Position numbers and translations under genes: made by a program. Shown here piece after piece: positions 1 to 13,343 of a stretch of 64,000 nucleotides of DNA. The notes beneath the pieces were generated by a model. That model had not been told where the DNA came from. It saw only the letters and a list, made by a program, of their open reading frames with translations, and made no database searches. Within the stretch, counting starts at the first letter, position 1; each line of letters opens with the position of its first letter. The DNA is taken from contig JANYLH010000084.1 of the NCBI GenBank assembly GCA_025357915.1, forward strand, positions 1 through 64,000. Direction: 5' to 3'. This stretch comes from Gammaproteobacteria bacterium (GTDB lineage Bacteria > Pseudomonadota > Gammaproteobacteria > Steroidobacterales > Steroidobacteraceae).

Positions 1-4435
<4,435 letters not shown>

Positions 4436-4439
<4 letters not shown>

Positions 4440-5347
4440 ACCGCCGTGAGTCCGGCCTGGCGCCGCGCGTCGTTGCCGGGGTCATGAGCGGGTTGGTGCT
4501 GGCCGCGGCTGCCGTGGCCGCTGCGCCGCCGCGGGGGCCTGCCCTGCCGGTCCAGCGCGCCGTTCCCGGGGGAATCGTGGTGTTGCAGGTAGCAGCGTTA
4601 CAGGCAACGCTCGAAAATTCCGCCACACCGCGCGCCTGGTTCGGCACGGCGCCCGTGCTGATGTTGCCGCCGGGCGCAGGGCACGAGCGGGAGTGGCTCG
4701 CGGTCGTGGGCATTCCCCTCTCGCAACCGCCGGGCCCGGCCAGGATCCGGATTGAGGGCGTGCCGCAGGATGCGGCCATGCTGCAGTTCACCATTCGGCC
4801 TGCGCACTACCGCACACAACGGCTCCGGGTGCCACCGGCGCAGGTGGATCTGTCGGCCGCTGACCTGGCGCGCGTCGCCGGCGAACATGAGCGCATTCAT
4901 GCCGCGCTGGCGACATACTCGGACACGCTGCCGGCCTCGCTCCGGCTGGCGGCGCCGATCAGCGGCCAGCGCTCGAGTTCCTTCGGATTGCGGCGTTTCT
5001 TCAATGGCGCGGCGCGCGACCCGCACAGCGGCATGGACATCGCCGCGCCCGTGGGGCTCGCGGTGCACGCCGCGGCCGCCGGCACCGTCATCGACACGGG
5101 CGACTATTTTTTCAACGGCAATACGGTGCTGATCGACCATGGCGCAGGCCTGATCACCATGTACTGCCACCTGTCGAGAATCGACGTGCAGCCGGGTCAG
5201 CGCGTCGCGGTAGGTGACATCATTGGCGCGGTTGGGCTGACAGGCCGGGTAACAGGCCCGCACCTGCACTTCGGCGTCGCGCTCAACCGCGCTTTCGTCG
5301 ACCCGGCATTGTTCCTGCCGCGCGCGGGCGGCGCTTCCCGGCCTTGA
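4436..5347 (+). CDS. M23-family peptidoglycan peptidase, exported
   Basis: A 303-residue LytM/M23-type zinc endopeptidase expected to act on peptidoglycan cross-links in the periplasm. A hydrophobic signal or anchor lies at about residues 9-30. The central region has no named motif. The C-terminal LytM domain has the zinc ligands in HSGMD, a conserved MYCHLS and GPHLHFGVALN. Translation starts at GTG 4436, four bases inside the end of xseA, so the two genes look coupled. The 3' end runs 65 bases into the convergent der gene. The LytM zinc-binding residues are intact, so it is probably active rather than an EnvC-like regulator, though that is an inference. Confidence 0.9.
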
Positions 5348-6662
5348 GCCGGTCGTAGGGGTTGGCTTCGCTGCGGAAGTCGATTGCCACCGGCGTCGCA
5401 TACAGGTCGAAGGCCTCGCGATAGACATTCGCGAGGTAACGGCGATAGGAATCGGGCACCGACACGGTCTGGTTGCCGTGGATGATGATACGCGGCGGAT
5501 TGCGCCCGCCCTGGTGCGCATAGCGCAGCTTGATGCGCCGCCCCTTTACGATCGGCGGCTGATGCGCCTCAATGGCTTTTTCCAGCACCTTGGTGAGCTG
5601 CGGCGTCGGCATGGCGCGCATCGCCGCGTCGAATCCGCGCACCAGGTCGCGCGCCAGTTCGCCGACACCGGTGCCGTGGCGCGCCGAGATGAAATGGTGC
5701 GGCGCGTAAGGAACGAAATCGAGTTTGAAGGACAGCAGGCGGCGGATCTCGTCGCGCTGGTCCATGGGGATCCCGTCCCACTTGTTGATGGCGATCAGCA
5801 GTACGCGGCCGCGCTCGAGCGCCTGGCCGAGCACGCTGGCATCCTGCTCACCGATGCTGTCGTGCGCGTCGAGCACCATGACCACCGCGTGCGCTTCGGC
5901 GATGGCCTGCAGGGTGCGCGCCACGCTGGCGCGCTCGATGGCGTCCTCCACCTTGGAGCGGCGGCGCACGCCGGCGGTATCCACCAGCAGGAAATCGCGG
6001 CCGTCGCGCTGGAACGGCACCATGATCGAATCGCGCGTGGTGCCGGGCTGGTCGCTGGCGATCACGCGCTCCTCGCCCAGCAGCCGATTGACCAGGGTCG
6101 ATTTGCCGACGTTCGGCCGGCCGATGATCGCCACGCGGATGGCGCTGGTGTCGTCGGCGGGGCCGGCGCCGGCCACCAGACCCTCGAGCACCGTGTCGAT
6201 GAGCTCGCGGCAACCCTGGCCGTGCACCGCGGCGATCGCCAGCGGCGCGCCCATGCCCAGCACCTGGAAGTCCGCGGCGACCATGTCGCCATCGAGCCCC
6301 TCGGACTTGTTGATCGCCAGCGTGACCGGCTTGCCGGCGCGCCGCAGTTGATCGGCGACGAAGCGATCCTGGGCCGTGAGTCCGGCGCGCGCGTCCGCGA
6401 GGAAGATGATGCGATCGCACTCAGCGACGGCTTTCTCGGTCTGTTCGCGCATCTGCGCCTGGATGCCGCTGGGATTGTCGACCAGGCCGCCGGTGTCGAT
6501 GAGCACGCAGGGCACGGCGCCGATGCGCGCGTAGCCGTACTGGCGGTCGCGGGTGACGCCCGGAATGTCGGCGACGATCGCGTCGCGCGTGCGCGTCAGC
6601 GCATTGAACAGCGTGGACTTACCGACATTCGGCCGGCCGACGATTGCCACCACGGGAAGCAT
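5283..6662 (-). CDS. der: Ribosome biogenesis GTPase Der (EngA)
   Basis: Double-GTPase needed for 50S subunit maturation. Two G domains are visible: GRPNVGKS at residues 9-16 with DTGG downstream, and a second GRPNVGKST with DTAG and the NKWDG guanine-specificity motif. A C-terminal KH-like domain follows (KGRRIKLRYAHQGGRNPP). The length of 459 residues is normal for the family. It is the last gene of the ndk-to-der run and overlaps the convergent M23 peptidase gene at its 3' end. Confidence 0.98.
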   Translation of the reverse strand: MLPVVAIVGRPNVGKSTLFNALTRTRDAIVADIPGVTRDRQYGYARIGAVPCVLIDTGGLVDNPSGIQAQMREQTEKAVAECDRIIFLADARAGLTAQDRFVADQLRRAGKPVTLAINKSEGLDGDMVAADFQVLGMGAPLAIAAVHGQGCRELIDTVLEGLVAGAGPADDTSAIRVAIIGRPNVGKSTLVNRLLGEERVIASDQPGTTRDSIMVPFQRDGRDFLLVDTAGVRRRSKVEDAIERASVARTLQAIAEAHAVVMVLDAHDSIGEQDASVLGQALERGRVLLIAINKWDGIPMDQRDEIRRLLSFKLDFVPYAPHHFISARHGTGVGELARDLVRGFDAAMRAMPTPQLTKVLEKAIEAHQPPIVKGRRIKLRYAHQGGRNPPRIIIHGNQTVSVPDSYRRYLANVYREAFDLYATPVAIDFRSEANPYDRLKAGKRRPRAAGTMPGRRKRG

Positions 6663-6671
6663 GGCTGAATA

Positions 6672-7829
6672 TCAATTCCCGGGCGCTCGCCATGCCTCGA
6701 TCGCCCCCTTGTCGGTCTGCACCACGACCAGGGCGCCGGCCACCTGCGGCGCGCCGCTGATGCGCGCGCCGCCCTTGGCGCGGGCCAGGAACGAGCCGTC
6801 ATCCATGCTCAGCCAGTGGATATATCCCTGGAAATCGGCGACCACCACCCGGCTTCCCTGCAGCACCGGGGCCGTCAGTGACCGGCGCATCAGGCCTTTC
6901 TGCTGCCAGCGCTCCGCGCCACTGGCGCGATCGAGCCTGACCACCTGGCCGTCCGCCGTCGACACGTAGACACCGAGGGGGTCTGCCGCGAGCCCGCGAT
7001 AGCTGGAAATCTCGTGCGACCAGGCCTCGCGCCCGGTGTCGCGCGCCAGGCGCACGGCGCGCCCCTGGAAAGCCACGGCGAAGATGTCGTCGCCATCGAC
7101 CACGGCCGGGGAATCGATATCGATCAGGCGTTGCAGCTCACTGCTGCCGCGCGCCTGGCTGATGGCCACGTCCCAGGCGGTGGCGCCGCCCGCGAGCGTG
7201 ACCGCCATCAGGCGGCCGTTGTCGAAACCGGAAATCACCAGTTCGCCGGCAATCACCGGCCGGCTGGTGCCACGGAGCGTCAGCCGCGGCACCTGCTGGT
7301 CGGTTACCCAGCGCTGATGACCATCGGCCGCTTCCAGCCCATAGAGCTTGCCGTCAACCGTACGCACCACGACCAGGTCGGATGTCACCACCGGCGCGAC
7401 GAGCAGCTCCGAGTTCAGCTCCACGCGCCAGCGCTCAGCACCGTCAGCCGCGGCAAGCGCCACCACCGTGCCGCCGTTGCTGCACACCAGCACCAGGCCG
7501 TTGCCCGCGCCGGGCCCACCCGACAGCGCCAGCTTGATTTGCCGCCGCCAGACCTGCCGGCCGTTGGCGAGATCGAGCGCAACCACTTCGCCATGCGGAT
7601 TGGCGCCATAGACGCGATTGCCGTCGATGGCCGGGGCCAGCCCGAGGCGCAGTTTCGGCTCCCCTTTGCCCAGGTTCACGCTCCAGGCGCGTACCGGCTG
7701 GAAACGGGCGGCAAATTTCACCAGCTCGGCCGGCTTGTCCGCCTTCTTGTTCTTGCTGCTGGAGGAACAGGCCGCGAGCGCAGCCAGCGCGAACACGGCA
7801 GCCACCAGGGTCACAGTGCGTCGGGTCAT
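6672..7829 (-). CDS. bamB: Outer-membrane assembly lipoprotein BamB
   Basis: Lipoprotein of the BAM complex that helps insert beta-barrel proteins into the outer membrane. The start at 7829 gives a type II signal peptide with lipobox L-A-A-C at residues 18-21; an in-frame codon nine residues earlier is less likely. The mature part is a repeating PQQ-like eight-bladed beta-propeller (blades such as GNRVYGANPHGEVVALDLANGRQVWRR). It begins eight bases after the upstream yfgM-like gene and ends nine bases before der, the conserved gammaproteobacterial order. Confidence 0.95.
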   Translation of the reverse strand: MTRRTVTLVAAVFALAALAACSSSSKNKKADKPAELVKFAARFQPVRAWSVNLGKGEPKLRLGLAPAIDGNRVYGANPHGEVVALDLANGRQVWRRQIKLALSGGPGAGNGLVLVCSNGGTVVALAAADGAERWRVELNSELLVAPVVTSDLVVVRTVDGKLYGLEAADGHQRWVTDQQVPRLTLRGTSRPVIAGELVISGFDNGRLMAVTLAGGATAWDVAISQARGSSELQRLIDIDSPAVVDGDDIFAVAFQGRAVRLARDTGREAWSHEISSYRGLAADPLGVYVSTADGQVVRLDRASGAERWQQKGLMRRSLTAPVLQGSRVVVADFQGYIHWLSMDDGSFLARAKGGARISGAPQVAGALVVVQTDKGAIEAWRAPGN

Positions 7830-7836
7830 GGGAATC

Positions 7837-8475
7837 CTAGGAGCGCGTGAGCTCATTGATCTTGAGAGCCAGCAGGTCGCCAGCGCCGGCGCCGGCCGGC
7901 GCCGCCTGCGCGGCCTGCGCCTCGCGATAGGCCTTCAGCGCGCCCGCGTGATCGCCCTTGGCAAACAGCGCGTCGCCACGTACTTCGGCAAAGCGGCCGG
8001 CAAACGCGCCGGGCTCAACCGCCGACAGCGTGGCGAGTGCCGCGTCCGCCTGGTGCTGTTCGATCTGGATCCGCGCCACGCGCAGCCGGACCAGCAGCGC
8101 CAGTTCGGGGTCGGCGGTCGCCGACCCGACTTTCTGCAATCGTTCGAGCGCGGCCGGCAACTCGTTGTTCTCGAGCTGCAGGCGCGCGGCCGCCATTTGC
8201 GCCTGATCGGCGTAGCCGGTACGCGGATGTTCCACCAGCAGTTTGTCCGCCAGTGCGACCACTGTCGCCCGGTCGTTCTTGCCGAAGGCGGTGACGAGCT
8301 GCTCGTACTGGTCGCTGGCCGCCAGGAGCGAGGCCTCCTGCCGCGCCTGCCAGGCCCGCCAGCCCCACAGCCCGGCGGCGGCGAGCGCCACGCCCGCCAC
8401 CAGCCAGATGCCGTTCTGGCGCACCCAGTTGCGCACGAAATCCCACTGTTCCTGCTCGTTCATGTACTCGTCCAC
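7837..8475 (-). CDS. yfgM: YfgM-type ancillary SecYEG translocon subunit (TPR protein)
   Basis: Inner-membrane protein with a periplasmic TPR-like domain. In E. coli YfgM binds the SecYEG translocon and PpiD and aids folding of exported proteins. I chose the GTG at 8475: it follows GGAGGAGG by about four bases and gives VDEYMNEQEQ, which lines up with MEIYENENDQ of E. coli YfgM. A single membrane helix spans about residues 22-42 (IWLVAGVALAAAGLWGW). The rest is Ala/Leu-rich helical repeats. The start lies 16 bases inside the end of hisS, implying coupling. Confidence 0.9.
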   Translation of the reverse strand: MDEYMNEQEQWDFVRNWVRQNGIWLVAGVALAAAGLWGWRAWQARQEASLLAASDQYEQLVTAFGKNDRATVVALADKLLVEHPRTGYADQAQMAAARLQLENNELPAALERLQKVGSATADPELALLVRLRVARIQIEQHQADAALATLSAVEPGAFAGRFAEVRGDALFAKGDHAGALKAYREAQAAQAAPAGAGAGDLLALKINELTRS

Positions 8476-9752
8476 GATTCCTCCTCCAGCATTTTTCCGA
8501 CCCGCCCCGGCAGCTCCGCCAGCGCGCATTCGCTCTGACCAGCCTCACGGCGTAATGGTTTCAAAGCGGCCACGCCCCGCGCGAGCTCCGCATCACCGAG
8601 AATCAGCGCCAGGCAGGCGCCGCTCCGGTCGGCGCGCCGGAACTGGGCCTTGAAGTTGCCCCCGCCCAGATTCATCTGCACACCCTGGCCGGGCATGGCC
8701 TCGCGCAGCTGTTCGGCCAGCTGCAGGGCCCGGGCCTCGGCCTGGGCGCCGCTGGCGATGACGTATACGGCCGGGGCCGGCGCCGCGGCGGCGGTGCCCG
8801 CCTGGCGGATCAGCTCGACCACGCGCTCGATGCCCAGCGCAAACCCGACCGCAGGCGTCGCCTCGCCCCCGAGCTGGGCGATCAGGCCATCGTAGCGCCC
8901 GCCCGAACAGACCGCATCCTGCGCGCCCAGCGCGTCGGTGATCCACTCGAACACCGTGCGCGAATAATAGTCGAGTCCGCGCACCAGGCGCGGGTTGATC
9001 GTATAGGGGATCGCCAGGGCGTCGAGCATGGCGCGGAGCGATTCAAAGTGCGCGCGCGATTCTGAGTCCAGGTAATCGGTAAGCACCGGGGCCCCCTCCA
9101 CCAGCGCGCGCATCGCGGGATTCTTGCTGTCGAGGATCCGCAGCGGATTGCCGTGCAGGCGCCGGCGACTGTCGGCGTCGAGCGCAGCCTCATGAGACTG
9201 GAAATACGCCTGCAGCGCAGCGCGATACTGCCCGCGCGCCGCACTCGTGCCCAGCGAATTGAGCACCAGCCGCACGCGCGAGACGCCGAGCCGCCGCCAC
9301 AGCCGTGCGCACAGCGCAATCAGCTCGGCGTCGACGTCGGGTCCGGCGAAGCCGATGGCCTCGACGCTGAACTGATGGAACTGGCGGAACCGTCCGGCCT
9401 GGGGCCGCTCGTGGCGGAACATCGCGCCGGCGGTCCACAGTTTCAGGCGCGCGCCGCGCAGCAGGCCGTTGGATATCGCCGCGCGGGCGATGCCCGCAGT
9501 GGCTTCCGGCCGCAGCGTCAGGCTGTCGCCGCCAGAATCATTGAAGGTGTACATCTCTTTCTCGACGATGTCGGTGTATTCACCGATCGAGCGCTTGAAC
9601 AGCTCGGTGTGCTCAACCACCGGGACGCGCAGTTCTTCGTAGCCGTAGTCCTGCAGCAGGCCGCACAGCACGCGCTCGAGGTGCTGCCAGGCGGCGATCT
9701 CACGCGGCAAGACGTCGTTCATGCCGCGTACGGCCTGCAGCGACTCGCTCAC
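8460..9752 (-). CDS. hisS: Histidine-tRNA ligase
   Basis: Charges tRNA-His with histidine. The 430-residue class II synthetase shows motif 2 (RHERPQAGRFRQFHQF), TLRPEATAGIAR, the histidine-specific RGLDYYSRTVFEW and motif 3 (GFALGIERV), followed by the C-terminal anticodon-binding domain. The GTG start at 9752 overlaps the rodZ stop as GTGA. In E. coli and most relatives ispG lies between rodZ and hisS; here it is missing. Confidence 0.97.
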   Translation of the reverse strand: MSESLQAVRGMNDVLPREIAAWQHLERVLCGLLQDYGYEELRVPVVEHTELFKRSIGEYTDIVEKEMYTFNDSGGDSLTLRPEATAGIARAAISNGLLRGARLKLWTAGAMFRHERPQAGRFRQFHQFSVEAIGFAGPDVDAELIALCARLWRRLGVSRVRLVLNSLGTSAARGQYRAALQAYFQSHEAALDADSRRRLHGNPLRILDSKNPAMRALVEGAPVLTDYLDSESRAHFESLRAMLDALAIPYTINPRLVRGLDYYSRTVFEWITDALGAQDAVCSGGRYDGLIAQLGGEATPAVGFALGIERVVELIRQAGTAAAAPAPAVYVIASGAQAEARALQLAEQLREAMPGQGVQMNLGGGNFKAQFRRADRSGACLALILGDAELARGVAALKPLRREAGQSECALAELPGRVGKMLEEESWTST

Positions 9753-10564
9753 CGCACGCCCGCCACGACACCGTTCCCGTTGAGCGAGAAACGCACGCGC
9801 ACGCCCGGCACGGCAGGCGGCAGGCCCACCGCCGCGCCCTCGATCGTGACAGCCACCGCGGCCGCATTGCCCAGCACGAAGCGGAACGGCGGCACCCCGC
9901 TGAGCTCCTGGGTCGTGCCCGCGTGCCCGAAACCAAAGAACAACCGCATGCCGCGCGCGTCGTAGATCTCGGCCCAGCACTCGCCGCCAAAAGTCAGCAG
10001 CAGGTGGCGCCGCACGAGTTTCACCGGCGGCGGTTCCGCTACGGGCACAGCGGCGGCGGGCGGCGCTGCCACGGGCGCGCCGCCCGGGCTGCCGGCCGGG
10101 TTGCCGGTCGTAGCCGCCGGCGTCAACTGCGTCTGCTCCTCGCTGACCATGGTGTACGCCGGCGGCTTCGCGCGCATGGCCCACCAGACGGCGCCGACAA
10201 TACCCAGCACCACGGCGGCAATCACGGCCTGCACAACGCCCAGCTTGCGGCCGCCCTCGGTCGGTGTGATCCGGTGCATGCCCGTCCTGGACAGGTCGGG
10301 CCGGAGTTCGGCGTCCGGGCGCTGCGCGTACAGGGCCTCGATCTCGGCCGGCGACTCACCCACCAGTGCCGCATAGCGGCGCAGGAAACCGCGCACGAAC
10401 ACCGCAGCGCCGATCACCCGATGGTCGCCGGCCTCGAGCGCGACGATGGTGTGCCGGTCGAGCCTGAGCTTATCGGCAACCTGCTCGACCGACAGGCCGG
10501 CGCGCGCGCGCGCGCCAGCCAGGCGGGCGCCGGCGCTGTCGGGCTCGTGGCTTGCCGTGGCCAT
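9749..10564 (-). CDS. rodZ: RodZ-like cytoskeleton protein (HTH plus membrane helix)
   Basis: Likely the bitopic RodZ that links MreB filaments to the cell-wall elongation machinery. The 271-residue protein has an N-terminal Xre-like helix-turn-helix (LAGARARAGLSVEQVADKLRL, FVRGFLRRYAALVG). One membrane helix follows at about residues 107-129 (VVQAVIAAVVLGIVGAVWWAM), then a Pro/Ala-rich periplasmic linker, then a C-terminal DUF4115-type beta domain (GECWAEIYDARG). It starts four bases after pilW and overlaps hisS. Confidence 0.92.
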   Translation of the reverse strand: MATASHEPDSAGARLAGARARAGLSVEQVADKLRLDRHTIVALEAGDHRVIGAAVFVRGFLRRYAALVGESPAEIEALYAQRPDAELRPDLSRTGMHRITPTEGGRKLGVVQAVIAAVVLGIVGAVWWAMRAKPPAYTMVSEEQTQLTPAATTGNPAGSPGGAPVAAPPAAAVPVAEPPPVKLVRRHLLLTFGGECWAEIYDARGMRLFFGFGHAGTTQELSGVPPFRFVLGNAAAVAVTIEGAAVGLPPAVPGVRVRFSLNGNGVVAGVR

Positions 10565-10567
10565 GGG

Positions 10568-11323
10568 CTAGTTCTTGTTGCCGAGCAGCGCCGCAACCGA
10601 GCGCGCCTGTTCACTGTCCGGGTACTCGGTCTGCAATCGCCAGGCCATCTGCGCGGCGTTGACCGGATCGTGCTGTGCGCGCGCGGCGCGCCAGCCCAGC
10701 AGGAGCAGTTCGGGGTTGGCCGGATTGGCTTTCAGGAATTCGGCGATGCCGCGGTAGGCGTCGGCCGCGCGGTCGTGATTGAGCCGCAGGTCTGCAATCT
10801 GCACGGCCGCTTCCGTGTAGTCGGGCCGCACCTGCAGTGCGCGCGTGAACAGCGGCTCGGCCTCGGCGTCACGTTTCCCCCCGCGCATGCACACGCCGGC
10901 ATTGGTGTATGCCGCCCACGGCGTGCTGTAGAGACGGTTGGCCGCGGCCTCCTGGAAGCGCTTGACGCCCTCATCGACCCGGCCGACTCCGCACAGGAAC
11001 ACCGCGTAGTTGTTGAGCTGCTCCGGATCGCGCGGCGCCAGCGACAGCGCGGCGCGGTGCTCGGTCTCGGCGCGCGCATCGTCGCCGAGGCGCTGGTAGA
11101 GCATCGCCAGCAAGCCGTGCACGGCCGGATCGCGCGGCGCCTGCTTCACGGCGCGTTCCAGCTTGTCCTTGGCGATCGGCAGGTTCCCTTGCTGCAGGTA
11201 GGCAGAGCCGAGCTGCAGGTTCGCAGCCCCGGCCGTGGCCGAGGACTCCTGGCTCCCGGTGGTCGCGCAACCGCACTGCACGAGCGCCACGGCGAGCAGC
11301 GCGCAGCTGCGCCGGGCGTTCAT
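10568..11323 (-). CDS. pilW: Type IV pilus biogenesis/stability lipoprotein PilW (PilF)
   Basis: TPR lipoprotein that in relatives helps the PilQ secretin assemble in the outer membrane. The N-terminal signal peptide ends in a Cys-Gly-Cys stretch (residues 17-19) that probably contains the lipidation site, although the lipobox is not canonical. Several TPR units follow ([39 protein letters not shown]). Its position between rlmN and rodZ is the usual one for this gene. No other pilus genes are in the window. It overlaps the rlmN stop by four bases. Confidence 0.9.
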   Translation of the reverse strand: MNARRSCALLAVALVQCGCATTGSQESSATAGAANLQLGSAYLQQGNLPIAKDKLERAVKQAPRDPAVHGLLAMLYQRLGDDARAETEHRAALSLAPRDPEQLNNYAVFLCGVGRVDEGVKRFQEAAANRLYSTPWAAYTNAGVCMRGGKRDAEAEPLFTRALQVRPDYTEAAVQIADLRLNHDRAADAYRGIAEFLKANPANPELLLLGWRAARAQHDPVNAAQMAWRLQTEYPDSEQARSVAALLGNKN

Positions 11324-12405
11324 GCGCGCACCCGCGCACCGATCCGCGCCGTGGTCCGATCCTGCACCCGCCCGACCAGCTGGCCGCAGGCCGCGTCGAT
11401 GTCCTCGCCGCGCGTGCGCCGCACGGTTGCCATCACCCCGCCCTTCAGGAGCTCGTCGCGGAAGCGCCAGATGGCTGCATCGCCCGAGCGCCGGTAGCGG
11501 GTGCCGGGGAACGGATTGAATGGAATCATGTTGACCTTGGCCGGCGCTCCGGCCAGCAGTTGCGCCAGCGCACGCGCCTGCGCCGGCGAGTCGTTGACGC
11601 CGTCCAGCATCACGTATTCGAAGGTGACACTGCGGCCGTTGCGTTCATCGAGGTAGTGCCAGCAGGCCTCGAGCAGCTCCGCGATCGGATGCACGCGGTT
11701 GATCGGCACCAGCGTGTCGCGCAGCGCGTCGTCGGCGGCATGGAGCGAGACCGCGAGCGCCACGTTGCTGACCTCGGCGAGTTTGTAGATCTGCGGCACC
11801 AGGCCCGCGGTCGACAGCGTCACGCGGCGGCGCGACAGGTCGAAACAGCGGTCATCGAGCAGGATCTGCAGCGCCGGGACGACATTGCGGAAGTTGGCCA
11901 GCGGCTCGCCCATGCCCATGAATACCACGTTGGTCACCACGCGTTCGCCGCCGGGCTCGAAGCCCAGCTCGCGGTTGGCGAGCCACACCTGGCCGATGAT
12001 TTCCGCGGCGGTCAGGTTGCGGTTGAAGCCCTGCTGCGCGGTCGAACAGAAGCTGCAATCGAGCACGCAGCCGACCTGCGAGGAAATGCACAGCGTCCCG
12101 CGGTCGGTCTCGGGAATGAACACCATCTCGAAGGCCTGTGAAGCATCGGCGCGCAGCAGCCACTTGCGCGTGCCGTCGGCCGACTGGCGCGCGAGCACGA
12201 TTTCCGGGAGCTTGACCTCGGCCTGCGCCGCGAGCTGCGCGCGAAATTCCTTCGCCAGGTCGCTCATCGCCTCGAAGCTCGACACGCCGCGCTTGTACAG
12301 CCAGTGCTGGAGCTGGCGCGCGCGGAACGGGCGCGAACCGAGCGCCTGCACCCAGGACTCGAGTTCGGGCGGCGGGAGGCCGAGCAGATTGACGCGCGTA
12401 TCCAA
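11320..12405 (-). CDS. rlmN: Dual-specificity RNA methyltransferase RlmN
   Basis: Radical-SAM enzyme that methylates C2 of A2503 in 23S rRNA and A37 in some tRNAs. The 361-residue protein has the radical-SAM cluster motif C113-x3-C117-x2-C120. The preceding sequence [10 protein letters not shown] and the downstream GMGEPLANF are diagnostic. A conserved cysteine in the C-terminal [16 protein letters not shown] region corresponds to the residue that resolves the methylated intermediate. It lies between ndk (11-base gap) and pilW (ATGA overlap). Confidence 0.97.
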   Translation of the reverse strand: MDTRVNLLGLPPPELESWVQALGSRPFRARQLQHWLYKRGVSSFEAMSDLAKEFRAQLAAQAEVKLPEIVLARQSADGTRKWLLRADASQAFEMVFIPETDRGTLCISSQVGCVLDCSFCSTAQQGFNRNLTAAEIIGQVWLANRELGFEPGGERVVTNVVFMGMGEPLANFRNVVPALQILLDDRCFDLSRRRVTLSTAGLVPQIYKLAEVSNVALAVSLHAADDALRDTLVPINRVHPIAELLEACWHYLDERNGRSVTFEYVMLDGVNDSPAQARALAQLLAGAPAKVNMIPFNPFPGTRYRRSGDAAIWRFRDELLKGGVMATVRRTRGEDIDAACGQLVGRVQDRTTARIGARVRA

Positions 12406-12416
12406 GCTGGTGCCGG

Positions 12417-12845
12417 CTAGACCCGCGGGCAGATTTCCGTGCCGCTGAAGAAGAAGCTGATCTCGCGCGCGGCGGTGTCGGCCGCGTCCGAGCCGTGCAC
12501 GACGTTGGCTTCGATACTCTGCGCCAGGTCTGCGCGGATCGAGCCAGGCGCCGCCTTCTTCGGGTCGGTGGCACCCATGATGTCGCGGTGACGCACGATG
12601 GCGTTATCGCCCTCGAGCACCTGGGCGATCACGGGGCCCGAAGTCATGTAACGCACCAGGTCCTTGTAGAACGGACGCTCGCGATGCACCTCGTAGAAGG
12701 CCTCGGCCTGGGCGGTCGACAGGTGCAGCATGCGGGCCGCGACGATGCGCAGGCCGGCGTGTTCAAAGCGGTGATAGACGTCGCCGATCAGGTTGCGGGC
12801 TACGCCGTCAGGCTTGACGATGGACAGGGTGCGCTCGAGCGCCAT
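12417..12845 (-). CDS. ndk: Nucleoside-diphosphate kinase
   Basis: Balances nucleoside triphosphate pools by phosphate transfer through a phospho-histidine. The 142-residue protein starts [15 protein letters not shown] and contains the active-site loop NVVHGSD with His117. Length and motifs are fully normal. It is the first gene of the ndk-rlmN-pilW-rodZ-hisS-yfgM-bamB-der run, and 112 bases separate it from iscA upstream. Confidence 0.98.
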   Translation of the reverse strand: MALERTLSIVKPDGVARNLIGDVYHRFEHAGLRIVAARMLHLSTAQAEAFYEVHRERPFYKDLVRYMTSGPVIAQVLEGDNAIVRHRDIMGATDPKKAAPGSIRADLAQSIEANVVHGSDAADTAAREISFFFSGTEICPRV

Positions 12846-12957
12846 CTGCAGTACTCCCTTCAGGATAAGGCCATGGGAAAAGGCCGGGAAGTTTAGCCGT
12901 TCCGGGCCTAGTCCAGCAATCGCAATTCCTGCGGAAGTCCCGGAAGGGAAAGGTTTT

Positions 12958-13281
12958 TTAGACGGTGAAACTCTCGCCGCAGCCGCATTCGGCCTTGACG
13001 TTGGGGTTCGCGAACTGAAAGGACTCGTTCAGCCCCTGGCGCACGAAATCGACCTTCGTGCCGTCCAGCACGGCAAAGCTGGCCGGGTCAACATACACCC
13101 GGACCCCCTGGTCCTCGAACACCAGGTCGTCGGGCGCGGCGGTGTCGGCGTAATCGATGACATAGCTGTACCCGGAACAGCCGGTGGTCTTGATGCCCAG
13201 CCGCAGACCCAGGCCGCGGCCCCGGATTGCCAGGTGGCTGCGGACGCGCTCGGCGGCGGAAGTGGTCAGTGAGATGCTCAT
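12958..13281 (-). CDS. iscA: IscA-type iron-sulfur cluster carrier
   Basis: A-type carrier that receives iron-sulfur clusters and passes them to target proteins. The 107-residue protein has the three conserved ligands Cys35 (TTGCSG) and Cys99/Cys101 (ECGCGESF). It lies just downstream of the cysteine desulfurase gene, which favours IscA over ErpA. The scaffold and chaperone genes normally found between or after these two are absent. Confidence 0.93.
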   Translation of the reverse strand: MSISLTTSAAERVRSHLAIRGRGLGLRLGIKTTGCSGYSYVIDYADTAAPDDLVFEDQGVRVYVDPASFAVLDGTKVDFVRQGLNESFQFANPNVKAECGCGESFTV

Positions 13282-13343
13282 GGGGACGGTGTTCCTCGGA
13301 CCCGCATTCTACTCCACCCTGCCCGACCCCCGCTGTGCGCCGC

